From contig OENT01000905.1 of assembly GCA_900239685.1 (NCBI GenBank), forward strand, positions 1-64,000: a stretch of DNA of 64,000 nt, read 5' to 3'. This DNA is from Rotaria macrura (lineage: Eukaryota; Rotifera; Eurotatoria; Philodinida; Philodinidae). Each line of letters opens with the position of its first letter. Position 1 is the stretch's first letter. The position numbers and the translations under genes were made by a program. Shown in pieces: positions 24,956-35,800 of this stretch. A model generated the notes under the pieces. That model saw nothing but the letters and a program-made list of their open reading frames with translations, searched no databases and was not told where the DNA came from.

Positions 24956-26899
24956 AAACTACATTACACTACCATTCATTGTAATATTGCTGTGGTATAC
25001 AATAAGTACGATGATGAGAACAATTATTCTAAGTCCTGTTTGTTTTCTATTGTAAAATTATTTTTTTTGTCTTACTGTTTTCAAACCTTGAATAATAAAA
25101 TAGAATGCCTTCAAAAATGATGATATATGTTGAAAGAAAGATAATTTTGGTAAGTTGCTCATAAAAATTGATCCTAAAGACGATCGATCTATTTATTTCT
25201 CAATCATTATATATAAATCCACTAAGACGAATACAAGTATTTTCCATACAGATTCTTAGGTTTTCATACATTTCAAGTAGGAAATATACGATGCATGCAC
25301 TAAAAATAACCTCGTAAAAATGATGAACAACGGACAGTTCAATCTAATTCATTGGCAGCACAACTATTCAATTAAAGGAGCAAGAATGACTCTAATTATT
25401 ACTGGAATACATGTATATAATTAGTTAGAATGACACCCAGAGGCTAACCATGATATGAGTACAGCAGGGATCATTCATAGTTCTTGTTAGATGTCCGCAT
25501 AAGTGTTACACGTGTGTAATCAAATGTCGTTCTGTTGATTCATTTTTTTTTGAAAGAGATTTAGAGAAAAAAATTGAATTGATCGATTATTCGAAAGTTG
25601 CAATCAATCGTCTTATTGACGTCTGCTTTTGGTGACAATCTAAACATGATATCAAAACTGACATGTCAACTCGATCATGCAGAATAACAAGTCTTTGCTT
25701 TCAATTTTCGAATAACACGTAGTTCACACTCTAGTAGATTTTACGATAAAGATTGGCGTAGTATTACTTTTGAATAGAATTCTATGTTAGGAAATGTCAA
25801 TAATTACAATAATTAGTTGATTAATTCTCACAGGAATGTCTTATATTAAAGATGGGGTGAACTTCTGGAAACGGAAAAATAAACGAATGAAATTCTATTA
25901 TAAAGCTTCTGTCGATTGACTGTATCTGACTAAAAGTATGAACAAATAATTTATTGGCGTTAGACAACATGTTCACTGAAAATGATCAGAGGCCTCTACG
26001 CTTTCCTTTTGTTTAGACAACTGTCAATGTGATCGAACAGAATGTTGCAACATTTCATTATACCATTTATTTCGATACATGAAGTCGGCTTCTAAAAGTA
26101 TTATACAAGGATGCTAACGCAGGACATTGCCAGGTGAATAAATCTGTTGTTCGATCCAATCAGCTCTCAAAATCAGGCCAGAATTCGACCAATGGAAGCA
26201 ATAACGGAGGGTGTGGATGGATTGGTGTATTTGTAGACGTGGATGCGGAGAGAGCAAGCTAATAGTACTTGAGTGAGATGTCTGTAGTACAGGCAATTGT
26301 AGTGCGTCTAACTCGCATACGAGATTTCTCTACTATCTTCACATAACAACTATAGCTACGCGTAAATTCATAACAATAAAACTTGAATTCTATACGCACA
26401 GTCCTAGCCCTGAGCTCTGCATCTGCTTACTAAACTTGGAACCGATTCTTACACACCAAACTCCACACACTTAGATGTTACTTTCGGAAGCCGAATTCAT
26501 AGATAGGAAGTATCTGGTATAATGACACGTTGCAACATTCGGTCCTAGTATCCCATTTGGAGTAGTCTTTCTGTTATTAATTGCATTATAGATGAGAATT
26601 CAGTAAATTCAAAAGATATTTTAGTTATCTGTAGTTTTACATGTCTATCGAACAAACAAGTAGTTACACAGCTGCAAACAAAAACTAATCATGAACTGTT
26701 TTCATCGTTTATCAAACGGAGTTGTTTTTTTTTAACACTTTGAAATCATATGTATTTTCTTTGTCTCACATCGATAGAAGATTATAGAGCTAATAGAAAC
26801 AATCAATCAATTATTTCATATTTCATCATTATCAAAACAAGCATAAATCATAGAATAGAGAAAAAATAATCATATCTTAGTCATTGCTATTAAAATGAT
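24956..26899. other. Intergenic, with a possible transposon remnant
   Basis: The CCDC92 3' UTR is expected in the first 150 bp (AATAAAATAGAATG near 25090). The rest is AT-rich without a credible ORF, except that 26044-26537 is visibly richer in G and C and is bounded by copies of GTTGCAACA (listed separately). Confidence 0.4.
26044..26537. mobile_element. Possible solo LTR or other transposon remnant
   Basis: Starts TGTTGCAACATTT and ends CGTTGCAACA, so its ends fit the TG…CA pattern of LTRs. The interior is less AT-rich than its surroundings and has an AATAAAAC signal near 26376. No target duplication or primer-binding site was seen, and GTTGCAAC is itself palindromic, so the boundaries may be coincidence. 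Confidence 0.22.
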
Positions 26900-27403
26900 T
26901 CAAACTTTATGAATTTCCACATATGACGGTGGTGATTGTTCACGTATAACATCGATGGTAGCAATATTGCTCTTATGTTTTACCACAATAGGCTTAATAA
27001 TTTTGCATGGTTTTGCTGTTTTTTTTGATTTAAAAACCATTTTAATCATTTTCCATAGTAAACCCACTACGGTTGCATAAAGAAGAAACCGAAGAACAAT
27101 AAATCCTGGAGATTTTTTATTCCACCATGATGAATAATAATAGTGCACACGTGATGTTGTCGATCGTGTTAAAGTGGTAAATCGTGTTGAACTATCCCAA
27201 TACCACCAAGAAAATTTCGAAGGTGTAATATTGGTGACAGATGACGTAACGGGCTTGTCAGTTGAGACCTGAATAAATGTTGCCCGAATAGTTACTGGAT
27301 GTAATGGTATTGTTTGAACATGAATTGGATGAATGATCGGTGCATTTCGTATGCCACCGATAAGGAAGGTACCGATAATAAGAAAACTAGTGAAGAACTT
27401 CAT
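26900..27403 (-). CDS. Orphan single-pass membrane protein with PPxY tail
   Basis: Not recognised. A single-exon frame of 167 aa: signal peptide (MKFFTSFLIIGTFLIGG), then a Thr/Ser/Trp-rich outer segment of about 80 residues (PSKFSWWYWDSSTRF, YYYSSWWNKK). One membrane helix follows at about 103-122 (GFIVLRFLLYATVVGLLW), a basic juxtamembrane stretch (KMVFKSKKTAK), and a short cytoplasmic tail ending SPPSYVEIHKV. PPSY is a PPxY motif able to bind WW domains of Nedd4-type ligases. This layout resembles Shisa- or WBP1-like adaptors, but I see no cysteine pattern to place it there. A TATA box sits 30 bp upstream of the ATG. The coding call rests on ordered topology and the promoter. Confidence 0.65.
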   Translation of the reverse strand: MKFFTSFLIIGTFLIGGIRNAPIIHPIHVQTIPLHPVTIRATFIQVSTDKPVTSSVTNITPSKFSWWYWDSSTRFTTLTRSTTSRVHYYYSSWWNKKSPGFIVLRFLLYATVVGLLWKMIKMVFKSKKTAKPCKIIKPIVVKHKSNIATIDVIREQSPPSYVEIHKV

Positions 27404-27432
27404 GATGATGTAGATGTCATAAGAGAGACATC

Positions 27433-27439
27433 TTTTATA
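27433..27439 (-). promoter_or_regulatory. TATA box of the orphan membrane protein gene
   Basis: TATAAAA on the minus strand, 30 bp before the ATG at 27403. At normal TATA-to-start spacing the 5' UTR would be only a few bases, unless translation starts at a later Met. Confidence 0.5.
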
Positions 27440-29134
27440 TTGTCTGATATTTTGATAAGAATTTTTAATGACGTGAATCTTTATCTTCAGCTAGTTGATG
27501 TGATGACACATTTTGTTTAACACACGTCGTAATGGGTGATTAGTAGTATTCACATTCTTTAAAGATGAGATGGATTTACGTAAGCAAAAACGTTTTGTAT
27601 GTTATAGTAATATTACTTGCAGCTATTTCCATAGGGTAAAAACCGTTATATTTAGCTCGAATGAATTTGCTGAGAATGACGTACTCTTCGCTCTTAAAAA
27701 TGTTAGAATCCCGGCTTTTGTCAATAGTTGATTTTTAATAGTGATGAAAGTTTTCTTTAAAAAAGATATTTTACGACGTATAAGACAAATCAACCGAGAA
27801 TATTTATACTATGGATTTTTCTATTTTTCGTGAAATCTTTTAATCGTAGATTAAAAATTAGAAGTAAAATATTTCTTCATAAAATAGACTTCGATCATCA
27901 AATGCTAGGCAGCATTCAACTCACTATTTATTTAATTAACAAAGAAGAACGAATTTTCCACTTCACTATCACTCCTAAGAAAAAATATCTGGGGATACAG
28001 ATAAATTTAAATTGCTTTGATTGATGATCGGCTGTGAACGTAGTATTTCAATTATTTAACTAACTATTAGTTTATTTCTTATTTGAATTAAGTACATAGC
28101 ATGTTTGTTCATCGATTCAATGAAGCAAAACACGAGAGAGACAGAGTACTACTCTGGAGAACGTCATTCATTTATGAGTTAGTTTAATCTTATTCTATAG
28201 TGCCTACATATTTGAATAGACATCCATATGGTTTCCATCGTTCTTGAAAAAGTAAGGAAAACACTAAACACACATTACCATTGATGATTTAACTTAAACT
28301 CTTGGTAATGCAATGCGCTGCTCTTAAAATTGTTTATTATATTCGGATAAATTAAGTGTTGTTCTAATTGTTGATATTGATTAAAAATAGAACCTTAATG
28401 AAGCTTTTTTCAAATTTAATGATAAACCTGTTCAGTAATGTCACTGAACTATATAGTGAACGATGGCAAAAGAGAGTCAAAGAATACTTTCCTTTTAACT
28501 AGCTGACATCACTGATTATACTGAATTCGATGAAAATTTTTATTGCTCAAAAGTAATACTTCAAAATATCTTAGCAAGCGGTTGTTTTTTCATTACTTGA
28601 GAATACTAGACATGTTTCAAGTGAGTTTCTATATTATAGTAGTATGAGATTTGTTTAAATGATTCAAGAAAATGCTCCTCGAAGTACATCATAGTAGATA
28701 TTCAAACATTGGTATAAAGTTTAACATGTATTCTCTATATTACAAAGCTTGCTCTGTAATATAGAGAATATCAATATAATCTAGTTTTAAGCCTTTCAGA
28801 ATTCACGATCATTATTTCCTTGAGAGAATCATTGACAAAGTCATGGATTTAAAAATTTGAATAACAAACCAATACACTAAAGACAAATTATTTGACAAGA
28901 ATTTAAACTAGTGAATATATGACGTATGACTGAACAGAATGATGGAATTAATCGTGAAATAAACATCTATGAATAAATTATGAGAATGATTAATGATCAT
29001 TTTTAATCTACATACGTCGTTGTTTATATTGAACACTTTTATTATATAAAAGCAAAATAGGTAATTTATTCTAACTATTCATCATAGAAAAACAAAACAA
29101 AATAAAGTTACTGATTGTAATTGATTGTCTTTGT
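27440..29134. other. Intergenic, AT-rich
   Basis: No credible gene. One perfect hairpin is found at 28730-28769. Confidence 0.4.
28730..28769. repeat. Perfect 15-bp hairpin
   Basis: Stem ATTCTCTATATTACA (28730-28744), a 10-nt loop AAGCTTGCTC, and the exact complement TGTAATATAGAGAAT (28755-28769). It is not next to a gene end and has no T-tract. It may be a foldback remnant or an expressed hairpin. Confidence 0.6.
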
Positions 29135-29745
29135 TCAAGTTACGTTTCTTTTACATTCATGTAAAACAAATAGAATAATAATAGCAAGATAGCCATATTG
29201 TTCTTCTTTGTCGTTAATTAGAATGCGATATGTTTTGTTTGATTGTCTAAATGAATCCAATACTTGAAATAAAGTCTCTGGACAAATTAACCTTGAAGTA
29301 TCATTTGATTCAAGTGTATCAACAATAGTTAAACGACGATCTTTCAAATCACTACTTCGTATTTGATATTGTTTACTACCAATTGTAATTGTATACAGAT
29401 AATTATCATAACCGCACAGTTTATAAGATAATTTTCCGAAAAGAGTTCTTTTATCATTTTCGTTATCATATACAAATATTAAATAATGTTGTGATTGACT
29501 TGAATCGGGTTCAATAATGCAAATATTTTCTCTTGTAAATGGTTTGGTGGACTTTGAAAAGTTAACACTATGTATACAAAGTGTTAAAGACAGTTAGAAA
29601 AAAAACAATATATATGAAATTACGTGTATTGATCTTTGTATTGTGTCGAAGGAGCTGCTTGGATTGTACACAATTTTTTCAAGTCACAGATAATATTGAA
29701 TTTTTCATTTTTAAATGAAAATTTTCGTGCAATAGTATACTTCAT
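29135..29745 (-). CDS. Hypothetical protein, two exons
   Basis: Not recognised. Exon 29745-29624 (MKYTIARKFSFKNEKFNIIC…) joins exon 29567-29135 across a 56-bp GT-AG intron in phase (Tyr-Thr-Val), giving 184 aa. The protein has alternating hydrophobic and charged strands (YLIFVYDNENDK, RTLFGKLSYKL, NYLYTITIGSKQYQIR) and a hydrophobic C-terminal segment (YGYLAIIILFVLHECK). The opening RKFSFKNEKFNI and the repeated strands recall the tubby-like/LURP-one beta-barrel fold. That is only an impression; a structure prediction would settle it. It stands alone, with over 1.5 kb of gene-free DNA on both sides. A predicted intron within an open frame, and coherent composition across it, favour a real gene. 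Confidence 0.6.
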
Positions 29746-30985
29746 TGTTTTGATATAGGTTATAGAATATAAATGTCAGGTGACTTGAATTAATGACGCG
29801 ATTGTGCTTTCATGTTGATAAACTATATATAAATGCTACTGAGACGTTTGCTTTTTATTTAATGTCATATCCAATGTCGTTTTCTTATATATAGTATTGC
29901 CATTGCGATGATTACAGTTTGATTCAAGTGATTTTTGTTGTTTTTAGTCTTTGTTAAAGAAAGACAAATATTGATTTACGCAGAAATATTTTCTGATACC
30001 TAGGAGCATTGCCCATGAGAAAATCATCAGATCAAGTTGTTTAGAAGATGTTAAAATAACAAAGGTAGTGTATTTGTTTTTATTTTACTGTCTCAATGAA
30101 AAATCATTTTTCTGTCAGAAAAAACAAAGAAAACCTCCAACTTGTAACTTCAATAGAATTCAATAAATTTTTTTATTTTCTTTTTATCGGCGACATTTCG
30201 ATGCTTTCATATAACTGTCAACTAAACATGATTAGTTATCTTTTTTTTACATATTTCTTTCTCAAAAATTTTATTATTGTTTGAGCAACAGCCGAATTAT
30301 TCATTTCATGATTTAATTGTATTTCTTTCTTATCAGTTTTTTTTTGTAGAATGTTGCATTCCAAATTTCGCAAAGTATTTGCATATAGGTATCTTCCAGA
30401 GAAGAGAAAAATAACATAGCAGATGACTATCATGCGAGTATTTTTGAAGTATTCAAGTAAAATGTATCAGAAATGATCGTTTTAGGAAAGTGAATTTTTC
30501 GTCTACGTTGTCGTAGACTCGGGCTACGTTTGTTAAATCTTCTGATACATGACAGCAGATGCGTACATTGACAAATAAAGAATCAGAACATGAATTAATT
30601 ATCGTCTTCTTTCTGAGAATCAAGCCAACATATAATTATTTATTTATTCACTTTTACATCAATTGATATTTGATGATTTTCAATGTTTGCTTCTTTCAAG
30701 CACATATAATACTAACAAAATAGAATTCAATAAAATATTTAATTTAGTGACAGATTGTTTTTCTGCTTCATAGAATAAGAATTTGCTTCATCTTGTATAT
30801 GTTGCTTTCGTTGAATATATTCTCAGGCATTATTATTCTGACTTCCTGTATATTCATAAGAGGGAAATTTTTTAAATACTGATCGTATAGAACATGAAAA
30901 CTTTCGTTATTTCTTAGAGCAAGAGTAAGTTTTAAACAGTCATGCAGATTCTACGAGTTCTTCCACCCAGGGTTTCCGATGAAAT

Positions 30986-31053
30986 CTAAAACAAAATGTA
31001 CATGTGCACTTTAGTTGTTTGAGTAAACTGTGCGTTTACACTTTGTTTTAGGC
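30986..31053. repeat. 68-bp imperfect inverted repeat
   Basis: The left arm reads CTAAAACAAAATGTACATG inward and the right arm, reverse-complemented, reads CTAAAACAAAGTGTAAACG. Arms of about 28 bp meet at a short centre. The ACTTTGTTTTA motif recalls hairpin repeat copy A near 1460, so all three may share an origin. Confidence 0.5.
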
Positions 31054-31162
31054 ACCAAAGCGTACCGAAACCAATTTTTTCGATGTAAAAAATAAAAGAG
31101 TCATGTTCGTTTTACAATGATGAATATAAATCAAGATCTAGAAGGCAATTTGCAGGGACAAC

Positions 31163-31787
31163 TAGGGGTGCAACAAATCTTGAATGGATTTGGGATTTGT
31201 CACCAAATCCCTGAGATTTGGACTTGGATTTGGTTTTGGTTTCTGGATTTGGGGTATGGTTAGAACTGAGTTCCTAGCTGTGGAATTCTTCTAAATTTTG
31301 ATCACAGGTTTGTTTTTATTACTTTTTTCTGCTTAGATTTGGGATTCGGGATTGGTGATACGTTTGGGATTTGGGGTTTGGACTTGGACTTGGATTTGGG
31401 TCTTAGATTTGGATTTGGACTCGGGATTTTTTTTCTATCTAACATCAATCAAATTTTGTAGCCGTGCCTCATTCAAACCAAATCTCACTCCCAAATCCAA
31501 ATCCCAAACCCAAAGCCTACCCAAATCCTAATCATAATGATACAGAACAAATCCCAAATCCAAATCCGAACTCAAATCTATACCAAATCCAAACACTTTT
31601 ATATCAACCTCTAAGAATTGATACTCTTCTCTTCCTTCTGAGACTTTCTTTTGCAAATTCTCATCAGATTTGGATAATTTAAGACCAAACCCAAACCCAA
31701 ATCCAAATCCAAATCCAAATCTCAGTCGAGAACAAATCCAAATCTATTGGCACCAAATTCCAAGGCTTTGGATTTGTTGCACCTCTA
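31163..31787. mobile_element. hAT-type foldback MITE 2
   Basis: 625 bp with inverted ends TAGGGGTGCAACAAATC and, from the right, TAGAGGTGCAACAAATC (one mismatch), flanked by the 8-bp direct repeat GGGACAAC (31155-31162 and 31788-31795). The left half is packed with GGATTTGGG-type units and the right half with CCAAATCC units, so the element is foldback overall. No transposase is present. The terminus matches that of the 3685-4098 element for eight bases (TAGGGGTG). Arms are more diverged, so it is probably older. Confidence 0.85.
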
Positions 31788-32176
31788 GGGACAACACGAC
31801 CGTGGAGGAGCTATAAGGGTCACCAGCCTGAAAAAAAGTTGGCTAAGGCTTTCTCAGAGTTTTTAACCAACGGTATTTCTTCATTTTAAACATAGCGCCG
31901 TCACCTTTACATTATGTTGTGTATGTGAATCATACCAACCAGTGTGCAAATGCGATTGAAATGAAGAAGAATCTGGCTATGGCTCTCATTCCGACCCCTT
32001 TGCATCCGCCAACAAATAAATGATAAATAGGCGTACTGTTTCATAATCCGACACAACATTATTTTAAATGTAAGAAGAAAATGAGTTTGAACAAGAAAAT
32101 TAATTGAAAGATCACACTGTAACACCTTATACAGTAGATAAATTTCTAGAATCGAAGTGTAAATGGTTTTTGCAAA

Positions 32177-32280
32177 GTGTACTGTGTACACTTAAGTTTT
32201 TAGAGCAAAGTGTAAATCAGAAGTAACAGATGTTCTGTACATTTTACTTCTGCTTGGTACACCTGCTATTGGAAACACTG
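32177..32280. repeat. Dispersed hairpin repeat, copy B
   Basis: Palindrome GTGTACTGTGTACAC (32177-32191), anchor GAGCAAAGTGTAAA, a second stem CAGAAGTAA (32218-32226) with TTACTTCTG (32244-32252), and end CTATTGGAAACACTG. It lines up with copy A at 1444-1559; stem sequences differ but pairing is kept. Confidence 0.45.
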
Positions 32281-32844
32281 CTCCCACCTACTGGTGGAAA
32301 GGAAAAATGTCACACAATAAAAATCTTTGCGTAGGTGGCGCATTACTCCATTTCGACCAAAATCGAGAGAATCGATTCTATGTGCAAAAAATGTATGATT
32401 TTGATGATTTGTCGAAAGACATTTTAAAATTAAATTTTTGAACTAAATTCTAAGAATAGTCTTTTTTTTATTCTTTGCTTATGACTGAAAATCAATTAGA
32501 ACATGTTCGAAAAACAGGCTGTTTTTCATCTATTGTTACATTGATAGATTGCATTTGTTTTACTTGAATGAAATCTAGTGTTGTTTATTTTAATGTATTT
32601 ATATTAATATGCATTTAAATATGAAGGACAAATACGTTTGTTTTAAAATAAATTAACAGAAGAACAAGCACGAAAGATATAACAAACAACCAGAGGAAAA
32701 AGTGAATGATGACAAAAGATTTCGCTGATGCAAAAATGTTTTTCCTGTACATTAAACATGAAAGAAATGAATGACATTAATAGAAAAAAGACAAAAACCA
32801 AACGAAGATGATAACAATGCCACATTATTCTTGTCAAGACAATT

Positions 32845-35800
32845 TCAATACCGATCCTAGAAAATAGAAACAATACACGGCTAGTCATTGAGTTTTTCTA
32901 TATTCCAAATAAATATGATAATAAAACCCATAACCAAATAATAAACTCAAACCATAAACCGTCTATTATAGAATATGCTTTCTTTACCCAGTGTTATTTT
33001 TAAAGATCTATTTTCTCTATAAAAAATTATTGACATTTTATATTGGATTATAAGTGTAACAGAAGTTTTCATTATCATATTTGCTTACTTGTATACTAGA
33101 CATAACACTATTAGCTATTGATGACAATCGACCGGCTGCTTTGGAAACGCCATCTTTAAAATCTGATTTTATCGTAGATAAATCAGGGCCTTGATAATTT
33201 GAACGATCTTGTGATTTTTTATTCGGATCAGAAAAATATTCGTCACTTGAAATGCTCGTACTGCCTTGAAAACGTGATGTTACATTGTTACGATCATTCT
33301 AGACAAGAGAACAAATGGATTCAATGATTGACAATCTTAATATTTAAATTAACTTTAACATACATCGGAATCTTTATTAAAGAATTGATCACTTGATATA
33401 GCTTTAGCGTTCGAAAAACGTTTCTGAGCATCACCATCAGTTGTTGCACTACTATAAGATGTCGATGGTTTTGATGTTGAACTAGACAAGGACAATAATA
33501 TGAATATGTAACATTCTATTGATTGTACTATTTTCTCGTTACCTATAACTACCGCTATTAGCAGAAGAAGTACCATAATTGGAAGAAAACGAAGTGTTAG
33601 TTTCGTTTGAACCATAATCTTTCGTTGGAGTTTTACGATCGATAACTTCCCATTCAGAACTAAATGTATCGGCAGTTTTTGATGAAGCTTTCGGTTTGAA
33701 TAGATCATCGTCCAATCTGGATAAAAAGAACATTTATGAGATATAACTATAGGAATATGATTTGAAAAATATTGATCCCATCGTCATTTTGATTAGTACA
33801 ATTGCTACGATATCTTTGCTATTCACCAAAGATGAGTTGTCATGTTATTTTCTAATATTGAATGGTGTTTTGGAAGATATTACCTTCTTTTGCGGATAAA
33901 AGACAGCCGACGATGCGACGTTTATGCAATTTAAGGATTTCCAACTTCACACAAGACTTTCCGTTTAGAATGATCTACATAGGTTTGATTTTTCAAGAAT
34001 AAAAAACTGCAGTAACAAAGATTCTTAGTAAAAACTTCAAATCAGCGAACGATATTTCTGCTTGTCTATAGTTTATGTGCAATGCCAATAGATTTTTCAT
34101 GAATAGAGCTAGAAATTTACCGATGACTTCATATGAAAATTTATAACCGTGTGATGACTTTACTCGAACAGGATTTTGAAATTCATTTGTTTCCATTTTA
34201 ATTTTATTATGAGCAATTTTAAGAATAAGTAAAAGTCTGATTTCGCAAGAGAAGATCAAGCGCTTCTCCATATGAAAATCGACTGAAGAAGAATTTGTTC
34301 GCATCATCTTTTTCTTCCATTTGATCTCCTCAAATAGTATCAGTGGCATTTTGAATCGAGTAGAAGAATTTCGAATATCTTTTCTCGATTGAAAATCAAT
34401 CCATCAGCTTCATCCTTGCTTGTTTCATCTATACTATGCCTAATTCAAGTTGAGATCAGCATACAAGAGGAACATGAAATGATCCCTACTCGTCTGGCTG
34501 GAATCATATTTAGAATTTTCATTCAACACTAGTTACAATATAAAAAAATGACAACACTGAGAAGAAAACGTTAACGAATTAAAAACAACAATGTAATAGA
34601 AGCCTTTAATCTATCTTCGGATGATTAAAATGAAATGTCAATTTTTGTTTCGAAAAAACAAAAAGACGCATTGGCCCTTATTTTCTTTTATTCGTCGTCA
34701 CTAACTAAATAACTAGAAGATAATAGTTTTAATGCCGTAGAAATAAAATAGAAATTATCCGAATATACAAGATGAGAAGCTCGACGGTTATTAATTAAGA
34801 ACATCATTTGAATATTTATATTTTTTTACTTCCAAATTGCATACAATTTATACTTTGAAAAAAAAATCTCTTTGTTTTTCTTACACACTAAATGATATTT
34901 TACTTACTCTTCTAATGCTAGTATTTTGCACATATGAATACAAAGTACTGAGACTGAAGCTAATTCGTAGCCGCCATACACGATTAGTTACAAAATGCAA
35001 GCAATATGTTTCACGCCAACTATAAGAAAATTATCATCAACTAGAACATACTACTAAAGTCAATGGTACGTATATGAAATACGATCTGTATGATATATCA
35101 TTTGCTGTTTAAATGTTTAGTATAGCTTTAAAAAAAAGCACTGAAAAGGTTCTTTTGAAGAAGTACCTTCCTGTTTCTATATATTTGTATTGATGTGTTG
35201 TTATATACATAATTTAAAGCTACAAGACCAACCCAGATAAGTATTACCTAATCCATATTCAAATGTATCTAGACATCAACTGTTAGAACAAGCGGATACA
35301 TATAATGCAATTCTAGTACTTTATATAATTCTCATCATATTGTTCACTATATCCTAATGGTGATCTATTATACATGAAGAATAAAACGAAGGAAAATATA
35401 AATTGGATATTCTTACTTTGATCGACTACTAAAGCCAGATGAATTGAAATCATCAAAAAATTCTCGACTTTTTGTCGCCAATGATACATTTCGTGTTGCT
35501 GTCACACCTTCTTGTTGAATCGTCTGCATGTCTGTCATTGCACTGTGACTGACACCACTAGAACGAGCGAACGAAATTTTTCTTCAATCAATTTTTCTTA
35601 ATTGAAAACTAATGTATTTTACCTTCGATTAGCAAAACCCATACCAAGACGTTCCATTTGTTCGGCCTTTTGTGGATTAGATTGTTTTAATTTTGCCTCT
35701 TCTACTTCACGTTGTTTACTTAAATCTTGATAGGCAAATTTAAGACCTGCCCTAGAAATCAAAAGATGATTTGTTTCTTTGGTTTTTAAGATAAAGATGG

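Larger units (their letters stand above)
29746..32844. other. Gene-free interval rich in small mobile elements
   Basis: Contains a 68-bp inverted repeat (30986-31053), a hAT-like foldback element (31163-31787) and hairpin repeat copy B (32177-32280). ORFs in this interval look spurious. Confidence 0.5.

Noticed and set aside
31464..31682. 72-aa ORF rich in Pro-Asn
   Set aside because: It is the translation of CCAAATCC repeat units inside the hAT-like element, not a gene.
33993..34349. 118-aa minus-strand ORF
   Set aside because: Lies in the intron between ARFGAP exons (33717-35415), shows no domain, and is plain AT-rich sequence.
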